DNA of 52,443 bases from Deinococcus multiflagellatus (GCF_020166415.1 NZ_JAIQXV010000026.1:1-52443); one strand, 5' to 3'. Numbered from the stretch's first letter, positions 9,189 to 17,071 are shown. Numbers and translations are program-made. Notes: generated from the sequence alone by a model not told the origin.

Positions 9189-9371
9189 ATGCGCCACAAC
9201 ATCCCACTGCTGCTGCTGTTTCTTGCCCACTCCTCTGCCCAGGCCGGCAACGATCTCCCGATCATCGTAGCCAGTCCCGACATGGCACCCAGTCAGGTCG
9301 CGGCCGTCGTCTCAGGGTCAGAAGTCCGCCCACTGGGCAACGATCTCCCCATCATCGTCGCGTCGAAGTAA
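9189..9371 (+). CDS. Small secreted peptide with duplicated GNDLPIIVAS motif
   Basis: 60 residues; AAGGAG lies seven bases before the ATG, and no SPH element is adjacent. MRHNIPLLLLFLAHSSAQA is a signal peptide. The mature peptide of about 41 residues begins with GNDLPIIVASP, has an 18-residue spacer (MAPSQVAAVVSGSEVRPL), and ends with GNDLPIIVASK. The repeat is also conserved in the DNA (GGCAACGATCTCCC). The peptide at 6594 carries the related LGNDIIIIQP. A secreted precursor with repeated units is typical of some peptide signals, but processing enzymes or receptors are not evident here. Confidence 0.65.
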   Translation: MRHNIPLLLLFLAHSSAQAGNDLPIIVASPDMAPSQVAAVVSGSEVRPLGNDLPIIVASK

Positions 9372-9425
9372 CAGCTCTGAAGAGACCCCGCCCGCCTCAG
9401 CCAGGCGACCAAAGGAGAATCCATC

Positions 9426-10115
9426 ATGAACACCAACCACGTCTCCCTGATCGGCGCGCTGGTGCGCCCGCCGCAACTCCAGGTCACTGCGACCGGGACC
9501 AGCGTATTCGAATGCACCCTCAGTGGTGAGCGTCAGGTTACGGATGAGCAGGGCCAGCTGCGCATGAAGCCCTGGTACCTGCGGGCCTTTGCCCTTGGTC
9601 GCCTGGCAGAGGTGCTGGCCAAGCGCCGCTACCAGCCTGGAACCGCGCTGTACGCACCGGGGTGCCTGGATTACTCATCGTTCGACAAAGCCGAGGACGG
9701 GAGCAAAGGCAGCACCACCCGAGTCAAGCTGGACCAACTCGAACCCATTCAGGTGCCGTGGGAGGTTGAGGCGCTCGAGAACGGATTTCGGCTTAAGGGA
9801 GGGGTCAACGAAGCTGAGTTGAGCGGCAACCTGACCCGTGATGCGGTGCGCCGCGACACCGCCAACGGCCTTCTCGTCCGGGCCACTATCGGGGTCACCA
9901 CCCCCCGTATAGGCCGGGAGAGCCGACCAGGCTACTTCGACCTCAAAGGTTGGCGGGACGCGGCGGCTCCACTTGCTGGTCTGGGTAAAGGTGCCGGCCT
10001 GATCGTCAGGGGCGCCGTGGTCACCGAACAGTATGCCGATTCACAGGAGGCCGGCCGGTCACGAACGGCGGTGTACCTGGATGTGCAGCGCGCGCTTCTT
10101 CTGGCAGGCCGCTAA
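9426..10115 (+). CDS. Divergent SSB paralogue without acidic tail
   Basis: 229 residues; AAGGAG lies nine bases before the ATG. Two OB-fold SSB-like modules are visible: [24 protein letters not shown] at the start and [22 protein letters not shown] in the second half. The order and motifs match the full-length SSB at 4016, with low overall identity. The protein stops at ALLLAGR just after the second fold, with no disordered linker and no DDLPF-type tip. It should bind single-stranded DNA yet not recruit SSB partners in the usual way. It could regulate or mix with the first SSB, or protect plasmid DNA during transfer; both are inference. Confidence 0.85.
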   Translation: MNTNHVSLIGALVRPPQLQVTATGTSVFECTLSGERQVTDEQGQLRMKPWYLRAFALGRLAEVLAKRRYQPGTALYAPGCLDYSSFDKAEDGSKGSTTRVKLDQLEPIQVPWEVEALENGFRLKGGVNEAELSGNLTRDAVRRDTANGLLVRATIGVTTPRIGRESRPGYFDLKGWRDAAAPLAGLGKGAGLIVRGAVVTEQYADSQEAGRSRTAVYLDVQRALLLAGR

Positions 10116-10142
10116 CCACGGCCTCCACTGCTGCTGGGCGAA

Positions 10143-10185
10143 ACAAACCCGAACGGACACCGCGCCGTTCGGGTGCCGGGCAGGC
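10143..10185 (+). promoter_or_regulatory. SPH element
   Basis: Ten-bp stem ACCCGAACGG / CCGTTCGGGT, GGTGC, nine bases, ATG 10186. The leading TCACC is replaced by CAAACCC. Confidence 0.75.
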
Positions 10186-10386
10186 ATGAAGAACCCTTAC
10201 AAGGCAGCCCATCACGCTGACGGCCGTGAAGAGGCGCAGGCGCGCATTCGCGAATCCCTCCTGCAGATGCACTTCGAAGCCCAGGGTGAGTCGTGGATCC
10301 AGGCCCGCGAACATGCCCGGCAGATGGCACAGACCCAGACAGCACCTGCACGCAGCCGCGCATCAGGAGTAGCCCATCAGCACTGA
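10186..10386 (+). CDS. Small charged protein, 66 aa
   Basis: Start set by the SPH element. MKNPYKAAHHADGREEAQAR is followed by a long amphipathic helix (ESLLQMHFEAQGESWIQARE) and a Thr/Ala/Arg-rich tail. No family recognised. Its last bases overlap the start of the next gene. Confidence 0.6.
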   Translation: MKNPYKAAHHADGREEAQARIRESLLQMHFEAQGESWIQAREHARQMAQTQTAPARSRASGVAHQH

Positions 10387-10570
10387 CTTCCTGCAAACAC
10401 GCGTCCACTACCTGGAACACCTCAGCCATGAGGTCGAGCAGGTAGAGGCGTGGACTGCGCATCAGCTCAGCCACCTGGCGCCCCTGATTGCGTCGGCCCG
10501 GTCAGACGCCGAATTGCTGCTCTACGCGCATTGCCTTCGCCTGCTGTTGCCACCAGCCACCGTGCATTGA
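10376..10570 (+). CDS. Small protein with apparent ATC start, 64 aa
   Basis: A frame of 64 codons reads ISTDFLQTRVHYLEHLSHEV and continues as an amphipathic helical protein to TGA at 10568-10570. A stop codon TAG lies two codons upstream, and no ATG, GTG or TTG occurs in the first 40 codons. ATC at 10376 is preceded by a perfect AGGAG at six bases (10364-10368), so initiation at ATC, like the rare ATT start of infC, is the best explanation; a sequencing error or decayed ATG is the alternative. The gene overlaps the previous one by 11 bases. Confidence 0.5.
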   Translation: MSTDFLQTRVHYLEHLSHEVEQVEAWTAHQLSHLAPLIASARSDAELLLYAHCLRLLLPPATVH

Positions 10571-10583
10571 GGCTGGGAGGAGC

Positions 10584-10622
10584 GACACCGCTGGGCACCA
10601 GGGCCCACGGTGCACCGCAGGC
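10584..10622 (+). promoter_or_regulatory. SPH element
   Basis: CACCG-C-TGGGC pairs with GCCCA-CGGTG, ten bp with one bulged C, GGTGC, nine bases, ATG 10623. GGAGG is upstream. Confidence 0.75.
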
Positions 10623-11054
10623 ATGAGCCTCCCCAGGACCAGCCCGACACACGTCTTTGCGCGCTTGACCTTCGGAGAACCCATCCCCGGCATGCCTCCT
10701 GTGGAGCCGCCTTACACCCCTGCCAAGCGGCAACCCGCCTACCAGGCGGCCCTCAGCGGCCTGGAGCAACACCGTCAGGCGCGGGTGGCTGCCGCCGCCG
10801 CCAAAGGCGATTGGGACGACGCTGACCGCTGGCAGGTAGCGCGGGTGATGCCGGCGCTGTTGGTCGGCGACCCCGGTAGCCTGCCTGCCACAGTGCCGGG
10901 CCTGCTGCTGGAGCTGCTCTGGGATGACCAGTCGGTCACCGCCCGCATCGTGGCGGCCACGCCGGACGGGGACCTGCTGGCGGAAGACGTTGTGCTGCTC
11001 CGGCGTGACGGACCGGGCTATGTGGCGTTCGCGCCGGTGGTGTACGCCCGCTGA
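10623..11054 (+). CDS. Hypothetical protein, 143 aa
   Basis: Start set by the SPH element. The N-terminal third is Pro-rich (FGEPIPGMPPVEPPYTPAKR), followed by a helical region (YQAALSGLEQHRQARVAAAA) and a strand-rich C-terminus (LLLELLWDDQSVTARIVAAT, ... VLLRRDGPGYVAFAPVVYAR). No family recognised. Confidence 0.65.
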   Translation: MSLPRTSPTHVFARLTFGEPIPGMPPVEPPYTPAKRQPAYQAALSGLEQHRQARVAAAAAKGDWDDADRWQVARVMPALLVGDPGSLPATVPGLLLELLWDDQSVTARIVAATPDGDLLAEDVVLLRRDGPGYVAFAPVVYAR

Positions 11055-11071
11055 CCAGTCCCAGGAGAACG

Positions 11072-11114
11072 GTCACCTCGGGCAGAACCCCGCCGCCCGA
11101 GGTGCAGGGGGGGC
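11072..11114 (+). promoter_or_regulatory. SPH element
   Basis: Ten-bp stem CACCTCGGGC / GCCCGAGGTG, GGTGC, nine bases, ATG 11115. AGGAG is six bases before the TCACC. Confidence 0.85.
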
Positions 11115-11462
11115 ATGACACCAGGTGCTGCCGCTGCCAATCAACCCTACGTCGGCTTTATCCGGATCCTGATTCTGCCCGGTCTCCTGCTGTGGCCTCT
11201 CGCTGCAGGTCTGAGGGCTGTGAGTCTGGACACCGAGCAGCAGGTGTTGCTGCTGCTTGGGCTGTCGCTGTCCTGCCGGTGGTTGGAACGGCGCCTTGGG
11301 GCCACTTGGAGCCTGATTGCAGCGGCGCTGGCCGCACTGGACGGCGCTACGTCCACGGCCCACGCCTCGGCCCTCCTCGACGTGCTGGTCTGTTACTGTG
11401 CTGCGCTGAGCGTGAGTCTGGCTCTGGTCGGTGACCGGCCTGGCCAACCCTCGCGCCACTAG
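11115..11462 (+). CDS. Small integral membrane protein, 115 aa
   Basis: Start set by the SPH element. Hydrophobic segments are visible at about residues 17-34 (ILILPGLLLWPLAAGL), 44-56, 64-76 and 86-104 (LLDVLVCYCAALSVSLALVG), consistent with three to four membrane helices. No family recognised. The next gene starts ten bases after its stop. Confidence 0.65.
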   Translation: MTPGAAAANQPYVGFIRILILPGLLLWPLAAGLRAVSLDTEQQVLLLLGLSLSCRWLERRLGATWSLIAAALAALDGATSTAHASALLDVLVCYCAALSVSLALVGDRPGQPSRH

Positions 11463-11472
11463 GGTGAGGGCT

Positions 11473-11925
11473 ATGAACGCAATTCTGGTGCCACTGGAGG
11501 GTCACGGGTTCGTGCTGTCTGTCCCAGACGGTGGGCCGACGTTGGCGGCTGCGCACGTCAACACCCAGCAGGCCTGCGGTCTGCTGGTGGTGACCCGGTG
11601 CGCGCTGGCCACGCTGCTGCTTCCAGAGCAGGTGGCTCTGGCTGCCCAGGCATTACCGGGCACCCCTCTTCAACTTCTGGACCAGGCCCATCACAACGCC
11701 GGCCTAGTCAGCCTGGACGGTGGGGTGCGGCTGTGGCGCGGGCCAGCCTGGCTTGACCTGCCGCAGGATGTCGACGCAGTGAGACGGTTGCTGGCGGCCG
11801 CGTATGGTCAGCCACCGGCGCCGCTGGCAGGTGTGGTGGCCAGCCTCAAATCCATCTGTGGGCCTGTGTCAACCCGCGAACTGCGCCGGAAGTCTGAACG
11901 GCGCCCCGATTTCTGGTTCCACTGA
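11473..11925 (+). CDS. Hypothetical protein, 150 aa
   Basis: ATG 11473 has only a weak AGGGTGAGGG purine tract before it and no SPH; it is probably coupled to the membrane protein gene ten bases upstream. Strand-rich N-terminus (AILVPLEGHGFVLSVPDGGP), Leu-rich middle, and a basic C-terminus (RELRRKSERRPDFWFH). No family recognised. It is convergent with the regulator gene at 11929. Confidence 0.6.
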   Translation: MNAILVPLEGHGFVLSVPDGGPTLAAAHVNTQQACGLLVVTRCALATLLLPEQVALAAQALPGTPLQLLDQAHHNAGLVSLDGGVRLWRGPAWLDLPQDVDAVRRLLAAAYGQPPAPLAGVVASLKSICGPVSTRELRRKSERRPDFWFH

Positions 11926-11928
11926 GCG

Positions 11929-12396
11929 TCAGGCTGGCGGCGTCACACTCAAGATGACGCCGCTGCCCTGTTTGTTGGTCCTCAGGGAGCCGGCCGCTTC
12001 CATCACCCGCAGCTGCGCGGTCAACGGGGAAATGGCCACGTTGAGTTCAGCCGCGAGAACTTCGGTCAACCAGAACGGGGTGCGCTGCAGGCAGCGCTCA
12101 ATCCGGTCTGCCAGCTCGTGAAAGCCGGGAAGAGGTTCCCGGACACTTATCAGTTGCTCCTGAACCCAGATGCTCAGGCCGTCTTGGGTGACGAACACAC
12201 TGCCCATCACCCTGCCGGGCCGCATCTGAACCATGACGAGCCGCCGTTGTTCCATCTGCGTCAGCACTGGTTCAAGGGCGGCCCGGGAGCAGTCCAGCAT
12301 GGCGGCCAGATCATCCACCTCAACGAGGGGGGGTGCGTCATGCATAAAGGCGCGCGCCAGTGCCAGCGCCCGCCAAGCCTCCTGCTCCAACTCCAT
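11929..12396 (-). CDS. Winged-helix-like DNA-binding protein
   Basis: 155 residues from ATG 12396, which has GGAGG eight bases upstream; the frame is open to 12462. A helix-turn-helix is plausible at VEVDDLAAMLDCSRAALEPV followed by LTQMEQRRLVMVQ (wing). A second similar unit occurs at FWLTEVLAAELNVAISPLTA followed by RVMEAAGSLRTNKQG, so there are probably two wHTH domains. It points away from the acyltransferase gene, so the 12397-12502 interval may be a shared control region. The exact family is not recognised. Confidence 0.6.
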   Translation of the reverse strand: MELEQEAWRALALARAFMHDAPPLVEVDDLAAMLDCSRAALEPVLTQMEQRRLVMVQMRPGRVMGSVFVTQDGLSIWVQEQLISVREPLPGFHELADRIERCLQRTPFWLTEVLAAELNVAISPLTAQLRVMEAAGSLRTNKQGSGVILSVTPPA

Positions 12397-12502
12397 GGTC
12401 ACAGCCTCCCCCATCCTGTCCTCACTCACCGGTCCCTCACCTCGCAATCGTGTTCGGCGCACACTCTACCTGTTCTGACCCTCGCGCTGACACGCTGCTG
12501 CC

Positions 12503-13555
12503 ATGTGCGCCCTGCAAGTACCGTTCCCCACTGCGCTGCGAGAATCTGGTCTGGACGGCGCCCGGGGTGTGGCCGCGCTGGCCGTGGTGCTCAGCCATAT
12601 TGCGGCCCTCACCTATGTTCCCTGGGGGCCGCGGGCCCCGACACCCGCTGAATTTGTCCTCTGGCACCTGGGCGCGCCGAGCGTGGACTTGTTCTTCGTT
12701 TTCAGTGGCTTTGTGGTGGCTGGAAGCCTGTTGCGCCGCCCTCAAGTGGGTCCATACCTGTGGCGCCGCTGGATCCGGCTGGCCCCTGTGGCGTACGTGG
12801 CCGTGGGGCTGGGACTTCTCGCGCGGTGGGCCGCCGAAGCGGCGCCGCCCGGCTTCAGCCTGCTGGTGACCGACCATCTGCGTCAGTCAATGACCGCTCA
12901 GGACCTCTGGGGCGCCATAACACTCAGCGTGCCAGCCCTGGATGCCAATCGCCTGAATCCGCCGCTTTGGACTCTTGTGGTCGAGATGCAGGTGGCTCTT
13001 CTGATGCCGCTCCTGACCAAAGCTGCCCGGTGGCCCTGGACACTGGCCCTGGTTCTCCTCCTGGCGGTCTCCGCCGCGCTGCACGGCTGGACGCAGGCGC
13101 TGTCTATTCCGCTGTTCATGGTGGGCGCCATCCTGGCCCACCGCGCCTGGCGACTGCCGCACTGGGCGGCCCTGCCCGCCTTGCTGCTGGGGCTTGGGGT
13201 GCTGTTGCAGCGGCACGTGACGGGGAGTGACGACCCCTTTGTCCGCTACCTCACGGCCCCAGGGGCCGCACTAATCGTCCTGGCATTGACGAGCGGCGCC
13301 GCTGGGCGCCTGCTGGCCACGCCAGCCCTGCAGTGGCTGGGGCGCGTGAGTTACAGCCTGTACGCGAGCCACTTTCCGCTACTGCTCACGGGCGCGGTCC
13401 TGGGCGGCCACCTGGGTTTGCCGCCTGCCTACGGCGCCGCCTTTGCATTGCCGTTTTGTGTCCTTGCCGCCGTCCTGATTCACCGGTACCTTGAGCAGCC
13501 CATGGTGCGCCGCCTGTCCTCACCTGCTCCCATTCTGACCCGGCAGGTGGCCTGA
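12503..13555 (+). CDS. Acyltransferase family 3 (OafA/YrhL-like) membrane protein
   Basis: 350 residues. [17 protein letters not shown] near the N-terminus is the acyltransferase 3 signature with its membrane His, followed by the conserved [20 protein letters not shown] and [17 protein letters not shown]. About ten hydrophobic helices follow, with [14 protein letters not shown] near the end. Such proteins transfer acetyl or other acyl groups to extracytoplasmic sugars or lipids; the acceptor cannot be inferred. The ATG lies downstream of a region divergent from the wHTH gene and shows no strong Shine-Dalgarno. The following gene begins three bases after its stop. Confidence 0.9.
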   Translation: MCALQVPFPTALRESGLDGARGVAALAVVLSHIAALTYVPWGPRAPTPAEFVLWHLGAPSVDLFFVFSGFVVAGSLLRRPQVGPYLWRRWIRLAPVAYVAVGLGLLARWAAEAAPPGFSLLVTDHLRQSMTAQDLWGAITLSVPALDANRLNPPLWTLVVEMQVALLMPLLTKAARWPWTLALVLLLAVSAALHGWTQALSIPLFMVGAILAHRAWRLPHWAALPALLLGLGVLLQRHVTGSDDPFVRYLTAPGAALIVLALTSGAAGRLLATPALQWLGRVSYSLYASHFPLLLTGAVLGGHLGLPPAYGAAFALPFCVLAAVLIHRYLEQPMVRRLSSPAPILTRQVA

Positions 13556-13558
13556 GCC

Positions 13559-14050
13559 GTGCCTAGTGGGCGAATTCATACCCTGATCAATGGCGCGGCC
13601 ACCGCTGGCGCCGCTGCAGTGGCCTGGCTGATGGGCCTGCCCCTGACCAGCCCAGAGGCACTGGCACTTATCTCTGGGGCTTTCTGTGGCACGGTTCTGA
13701 TCACCCCAGACCTTGATATGGCCCATGTCCGCGTCGATGCACGTCGCGCCTGGGGCCCTCTTGGCTGGGTGTGGTGGCCTCTGCTGAGCATCAGCAAACA
13801 CCGGGGGGTGAGCCACACCTGGGTGCGGGGCCCCCTGATTCGCCTGACGTACATCGTGGTTGTGCTGGGCCTGATGCTTCTGCTGGTCAAAGCGCTCTGG
13901 GAGGCCGCCGGTTGGCCTTGGCCCCCTCTGAGGGTGCCGGAAGACCTGCGCCGCCCAGCGGTGCTCGCGGCCGCCGGCTTCGGGTATTGGGCGGCGCAGG
14001 CCCTGCACCTGGCGGCAGACCGCATTCCACTCACCTGGAGACGCCTGTAG
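13559..14050 (+). CDS. DUF2227-like putative metal-binding membrane protein
   Basis: 163 residues from GTG 13559, three bases after the acyltransferase stop, so the two are probably co-translated. GRIHTLINGAATAGAAAV, then LITPDLDMAHVRVDARRAWG, then SKHRGVSHTWVRGPLIRLTY and a late HLAADRI reproduce the His/Asp pattern of DUF2227 proteins. Three or four membrane helices are likely. Function of the family is unknown; conserved His and Asp suggest a metal site related to membrane-bound hydrolases. Confidence 0.75.
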   Translation: MPSGRIHTLINGAATAGAAAVAWLMGLPLTSPEALALISGAFCGTVLITPDLDMAHVRVDARRAWGPLGWVWWPLLSISKHRGVSHTWVRGPLIRLTYIVVVLGLMLLLVKALWEAAGWPWPPLRVPEDLRRPAVLAAAGFGYWAAQALHLAADRIPLTWRRL

Positions 14051-14063
14051 CCAGGGAGGCACC

Positions 14064-14098
14064 ACACCCGCCGCGTGGCGGCCGGGTGCAGCGCGGCT
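14064..14098 (+). promoter_or_regulatory. SPH element
   Basis: CACCCG-CCGC pairs with GCGG-C-CGGGTG (ten bp, one bulge), GGTGC, nine bases, ATG 14099. GGAGG is upstream. Confidence 0.75.
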
Positions 14099-14911
14099 AT
14101 GTCCCGAACTGTCCTGATGACACCTGACGTGACGCTGAGCGTCAAGCCCATTCTGCTTGACGACCAGGATTTGCACCTGTCCCTGTCTGGCGGGCCCACC
14201 TCGCCGTTCCGGCTGGCCTGCCGGATTCTGGGCGACGCAGTGCAGCCGTTGCCCCTGACGCGGCGCAGCGCCAGAGGCGCGCTGCAGTCTGCGCGGCCAG
14301 GCACGGACATTCAGCGGGCGCTGCGGCAGGGTGCCGATGTGGTTGTCTTTGAAGGCGAGTATGAGGCCGCAGCCTTCAGGGTTCGGGCCGCACACCTGCA
14401 TGTCCAGCCGGACAAGGTGGGGGCCACCCAGGGACTGGCTGACCAGCGCTCGCCCGCGTTGACCCGGCGTCTGTCGCAGGTGCTGCTATGCCTGTTGGAC
14501 ACGCTGCTGCCACCTGCCGGGACCCGGGTCACCCTGAGCAGCGGCGAGGCCCTGGACCTGCAGCATGTGCAGGGTGGGGGTCTCCTGGCCGACCACACGG
14601 CGCTTGTCTTGACGGTGGCCGCTGGCCTGGAAGAGCAGGTGCAGGGTGGCGTCGACGCTCATCAGGCCGTCCATCTGGCACAGGCCCTCTGGCAAGACCT
14701 GCCCTTTGAAGGGGAGGACACCGACGCAGACGACACAGGGGCACGGATCCTGTTTGATCCGGCTTGCCGCACCCTCCGGGCCGAGCTGTTTGGTGACGGC
14801 ATCGACCTTCGGCTCACCGATGCAGACCGGCTCACGGTGGCCTGCGCCGTGCTGGGGGCACTCACCAGTCCGGCAGTGTCGGCCGGGCGCCTGAGCAGCG
14901 CCGCTGCCTGA
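14099..14911 (+). CDS. Hypothetical protein, 270 aa
   Basis: Start set by the SPH element; the product begins MSRTVLMTPDVTLSVKPILL. It has alternating strands and helices, an RRSARGALQSARPG basic patch, and an acidic insert EGEDTDADDTG near residue 205. The repeated pattern of DLHLSLSGG, ALDLQHVQGG and GIDLRLTDAD suggests duplicated beta units. No family recognised; predicted soluble. Confidence 0.6.
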   Translation: MSRTVLMTPDVTLSVKPILLDDQDLHLSLSGGPTSPFRLACRILGDAVQPLPLTRRSARGALQSARPGTDIQRALRQGADVVVFEGEYEAAAFRVRAAHLHVQPDKVGATQGLADQRSPALTRRLSQVLLCLLDTLLPPAGTRVTLSSGEALDLQHVQGGGLLADHTALVLTVAAGLEEQVQGGVDAHQAVHLAQALWQDLPFEGEDTDADDTGARILFDPACRTLRAELFGDGIDLRLTDADRLTVACAVLGALTSPAVSAGRLSSAAA

Positions 14912-14920
14912 AGCCGGAGC

Positions 14921-14954
14921 GACACCCCAGCCCAGGCTGGGGAACAGGGCGGGT
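14921..14954 (+). promoter_or_regulatory. SPH element
   Basis: Seven-bp stem CCCCAGC / GCTGGGG, AAC in place of TGC, nine bases, ATG 14955. CGGAG is immediately upstream. Confidence 0.7.
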
Positions 14955-15254
14955 ATGTCACATGACCCCAAGACGAAACCTGGCCGCCTGGAGCGGCAGG
15001 TTCTCCAGGCCCTGGCTGATGCAGGCGGCACCAGCGACACGGCGCAGCTGCATCCCTTGGTCAAGGTCAGGAAATCCGACATCCTGCGCGTGCTGAATCT
15101 CGCTTTGAAGCGGAAGTACGTCATTCGTGCCGATCATCCTGACCGCTTCATCTACGGGCGGCCGCGGTTTCAGTTCACCTTGACCGAAGCGGGGCGGGCG
15201 CGGCTGCGTGACCCGGACGAGACGTCAACTCCAGACGAGTCCCGCGCGCCTTGA
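14955..15254 (+). CDS. Winged-helix DNA-binding protein, 99 aa
   Basis: Start set by the SPH element. PGRLERQVLQALADAGGTSD, then VRKSDILRVLNLALKRKYV, a loop DRFIYGRPRFQ and TLTEAGRARLRDP fit a PadR/MarR-type winged helix with a recognition helix and wing. It may be a plasmid regulator. The C-terminal tail is acidic and probably disordered. Confidence 0.7.
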   Translation: MSHDPKTKPGRLERQVLQALADAGGTSDTAQLHPLVKVRKSDILRVLNLALKRKYVIRADHPDRFIYGRPRFQFTLTEAGRARLRDPDETSTPDESRAP

Positions 15255-15271
15255 GAGGCCAGAAGGACTGA

Positions 15272-15308
15272 CGTCACCGCTGGCTTCGGCCAGCGGTGCG
15301 GGGCGGGC
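15272..15308 (+). promoter_or_regulatory. SPH element with UUCG tetraloop
   Basis: Ten-bp stem CACCGCTGGC / GCCAGCGGTG closed by C(TTCG)G, an especially stable RNA tetraloop. GGTGC, nine bases, ATG 15309. Confidence 0.85.
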
Positions 15309-15500
15309 ATGACCCTGACGCTGCCCCTCCCCGAAGGCTTCTACATTCAAGGTGACTGGCAACTGGACGTGACTGCTCCTGGCCACGACCAGACGTTCAC
15401 GCTGTCCTCGGCCCAGACCTACCCCGAACCGGTGGGCGAGGCCTACGCCCGGCAGTTTGTCGCGGACGCCCGGACCCGCCCCCTGGCCTGGGCGCCCTGA
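15309..15500 (+). CDS. Small protein, 63 aa
   Basis: Start set by the SPH element. MTLTLPLPEGFYIQGDWQLD suggests a beta-rich acidic small protein; the C-terminus is FVADARTRPLAWAP. No family recognised. Confidence 0.6.
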   Translation: MTLTLPLPEGFYIQGDWQLDVTAPGHDQTFTLSSAQTYPEPVGEAYARQFVADARTRPLAWAP

Positions 15501-15512
15501 GGAGGGCGCACC

Positions 15513-15553
15513 GACACCCGGCGGGAAAGGCGCCTGCCGGGTGCTTGGCGGGC
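15513..15553 (+). promoter_or_regulatory. SPH element
   Basis: Eight-bp stem CACCCGGC / GCCGGGTG, GGTGC, nine bases, ATG 15554. GGAGG is upstream. Confidence 0.8.
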
Positions 15554-15970
15554 ATGGCGACCACCTTCGATTGCCGACCCCGACTCCTGTGCCCAGATCT
15601 GGCAGAGATGTACGGCCTGCTCGATGATCAGTGCCTCAACCGCCAAGTGCACGGTGTGCCTGGGGCGTACAGCGGGCCGCTGCGGGCTGTCGTGGTGAGT
15701 CGGCCTGGCGACGCCGGCGTGCCCTTGCCTGACGGGCCAGTGACGGGCGCGGCTCTGCGCCGGCTTTTGGCCGATGGTCATGACGTCCTCCTGGTGCAGG
15801 GCGAGGTTGACCTGGTCACCGGAACCACCCACGTGCATGCAACCGTATTGGTGATCGGCGATGACCAGCGCTGGTGGACCGCCACTGCGCGCCAAGACGC
15901 CGCCGATCCCAGTTTGCTGGACCGCATTCAGCGTTTGGTCGCCCCCGTCACGCCCTGCTTTCCGAGGTAA
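15554..15970 (+). CDS. Hypothetical protein, 138 aa
   Basis: Start set by the SPH element. Contains ADGHDVLLVQGEVDLVTGTT followed by HVHATVLVIGDDQRWW, a strand-rich His-containing segment, within an otherwise mixed fold. Cys at residues 6, 13 and 27. The arrangement TTHVHATVLV resembles a small enzyme-like or papain-like core, but I cannot assign a family. The next gene starts four bases after its stop. Confidence 0.6.
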   Translation: MATTFDCRPRLLCPDLAEMYGLLDDQCLNRQVHGVPGAYSGPLRAVVVSRPGDAGVPLPDGPVTGAALRRLLADGHDVLLVQGEVDLVTGTTHVHATVLVIGDDQRWWTATARQDAADPSLLDRIQRLVAPVTPCFPR

Positions 15971-15974
15971 CGCC

Positions 15975-16478
15975 ATGCCAGACCCAGTCGCCATCTTGAC
16001 GCCCCCAGTCCGCCATCCCCTGTACCACGCTTCGGTGCAGGCCGATTTGGTGTTCCACGCCTCCATGTGCGGCGTGGGTCTCCTGCAGCTGACCGCCGGC
16101 CTGCTGCTGCTGTTGTCGCCTGATCCAAGCGACGCCCCATTCCATATGCTGTTGTCGCTCGCGCCGCTCACCGTCAGCATGGTGGCCAGCAGCGCCACGC
16201 TGAGGCTCTGGCGGCAGACGCCGCCCAACCGCGTGCCGACCCATGGCGAGGCGCTCCTGGCGCTGGCGTCCAGCTTGCCCTTGATGGGTGTCACCCTGAT
16301 CGGCGTGCTTGGCGGGGCCTGGACCGCTTATGCCCGCGGAGACGCGCGCCCCCTGGCGGCAGCCGTCACCGTCTTGTTTGCCCAGCACCTCTACCGACTC
16401 GTTTTTGCCTGGGTGACATATTGTTCCCGTCGACATCTGCCGAAAAGCCGGGCTCATACCCGTTCTCGACGCAGGTGA
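15975..16478 (+). CDS. Four-TM membrane protein, paralogue of the next gene
   Basis: 167 residues from ATG 15975, preceded by a weak GAGG tract and closely coupled to the previous gene. After RHPLYHASVQADLVFHASMC come hydrophobic segments at about 33-52, 59-78, 95-114 and 128-146, ending in a basic tail (RRHLPKSRAHTRSRRR). The next gene has the same layout, including HPLYHA versus HALFHA and the LSPDPSDAP versus LPDPAGTP turn, so the pair arose by tandem duplication. Function unknown. Confidence 0.65.
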   Translation: MPDPVAILTPPVRHPLYHASVQADLVFHASMCGVGLLQLTAGLLLLLSPDPSDAPFHMLLSLAPLTVSMVASSATLRLWRQTPPNRVPTHGEALLALASSLPLMGVTLIGVLGGAWTAYARGDARPLAAAVTVLFAQHLYRLVFAWVTYCSRRHLPKSRAHTRSRRR

Positions 16479-16529
16479 GGTGCTGGATACCAGCGGGAAC
16501 CAGGCAGGGCACGTGCGCGTACGTGTCAC

Positions 16530-17021
16530 ATGCGCCTCCCTGTGCCTGGTCAGGATCCCGGTCTGCCTCTCATCCCCAGCGTGCCTCACGCGCTGTTTCA
16601 CGCCAATCCCCGCACAGAGTGGACGTTTCACGGGGTGATGACGCTGATGGGGGCGATGACTGTGGGGACGGCTGCCCTCTCGCTGGTTCTCCCTGATCCT
16701 GCCGGGACACCGACGCTGGCCGCGTTCGCGCTGCTGATCATCGCCATCAGCCGCACCATCGGCCGCAGCACACAGCTGATCTGGAGCCAGAAAAATCAAG
16801 ACGAAGCCCCCAGCATGATCGAGCTGCTGCGGGGCCTGCTCATGGGCCTGCCGGCGCTCTGGGCGGTGTACGTCGCCCTGATCGGGGCGCTGTACAACAC
16901 ATGGATGACGGGCAACTGGCGGTTTGTGGTCATCGCACTCGCCGTGGCCTGGGCGCAGTACGCCGTTCAGGTGGCCATGGGCTACTGGGCCTGGCGGCGC
17001 GGCGCGGCCACCCGCCCCTGA
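16530..17021 (+). CDS. Four-TM membrane protein, tandem paralogue
   Basis: 163 residues from ATG 16530; GTG 16524 in frame is an alternative, and no clear Shine-Dalgarno is seen. SVPHALFHANPRTEWTFHGV precedes hydrophobic segments near 37-56, 64-80, 102-124 and 131-150. It parallels the upstream gene in segment order and length with diverged sequence, which points to an old duplication. Function unknown. Confidence 0.65.
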   Translation: MRLPVPGQDPGLPLIPSVPHALFHANPRTEWTFHGVMTLMGAMTVGTAALSLVLPDPAGTPTLAAFALLIIAISRTIGRSTQLIWSQKNQDEAPSMIELLRGLLMGLPALWAVYVALIGALYNTWMTGNWRFVVIALAVAWAQYAVQVAMGYWAWRRGAATRP

Positions 17022-17036
17022 GTTCCAGGTGCTCCG

Positions 17037-17071
17037 GTCACCCGCCCCCAGGCGCGGGTGATGCTGTGGGC
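17037..17071 (+). promoter_or_regulatory. SPH element
   Basis: Seven-bp stem CACCCGC / GCGGGTG, then 11 bases (10 after GGTGA) to ATG 17072. Confidence 0.7.
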
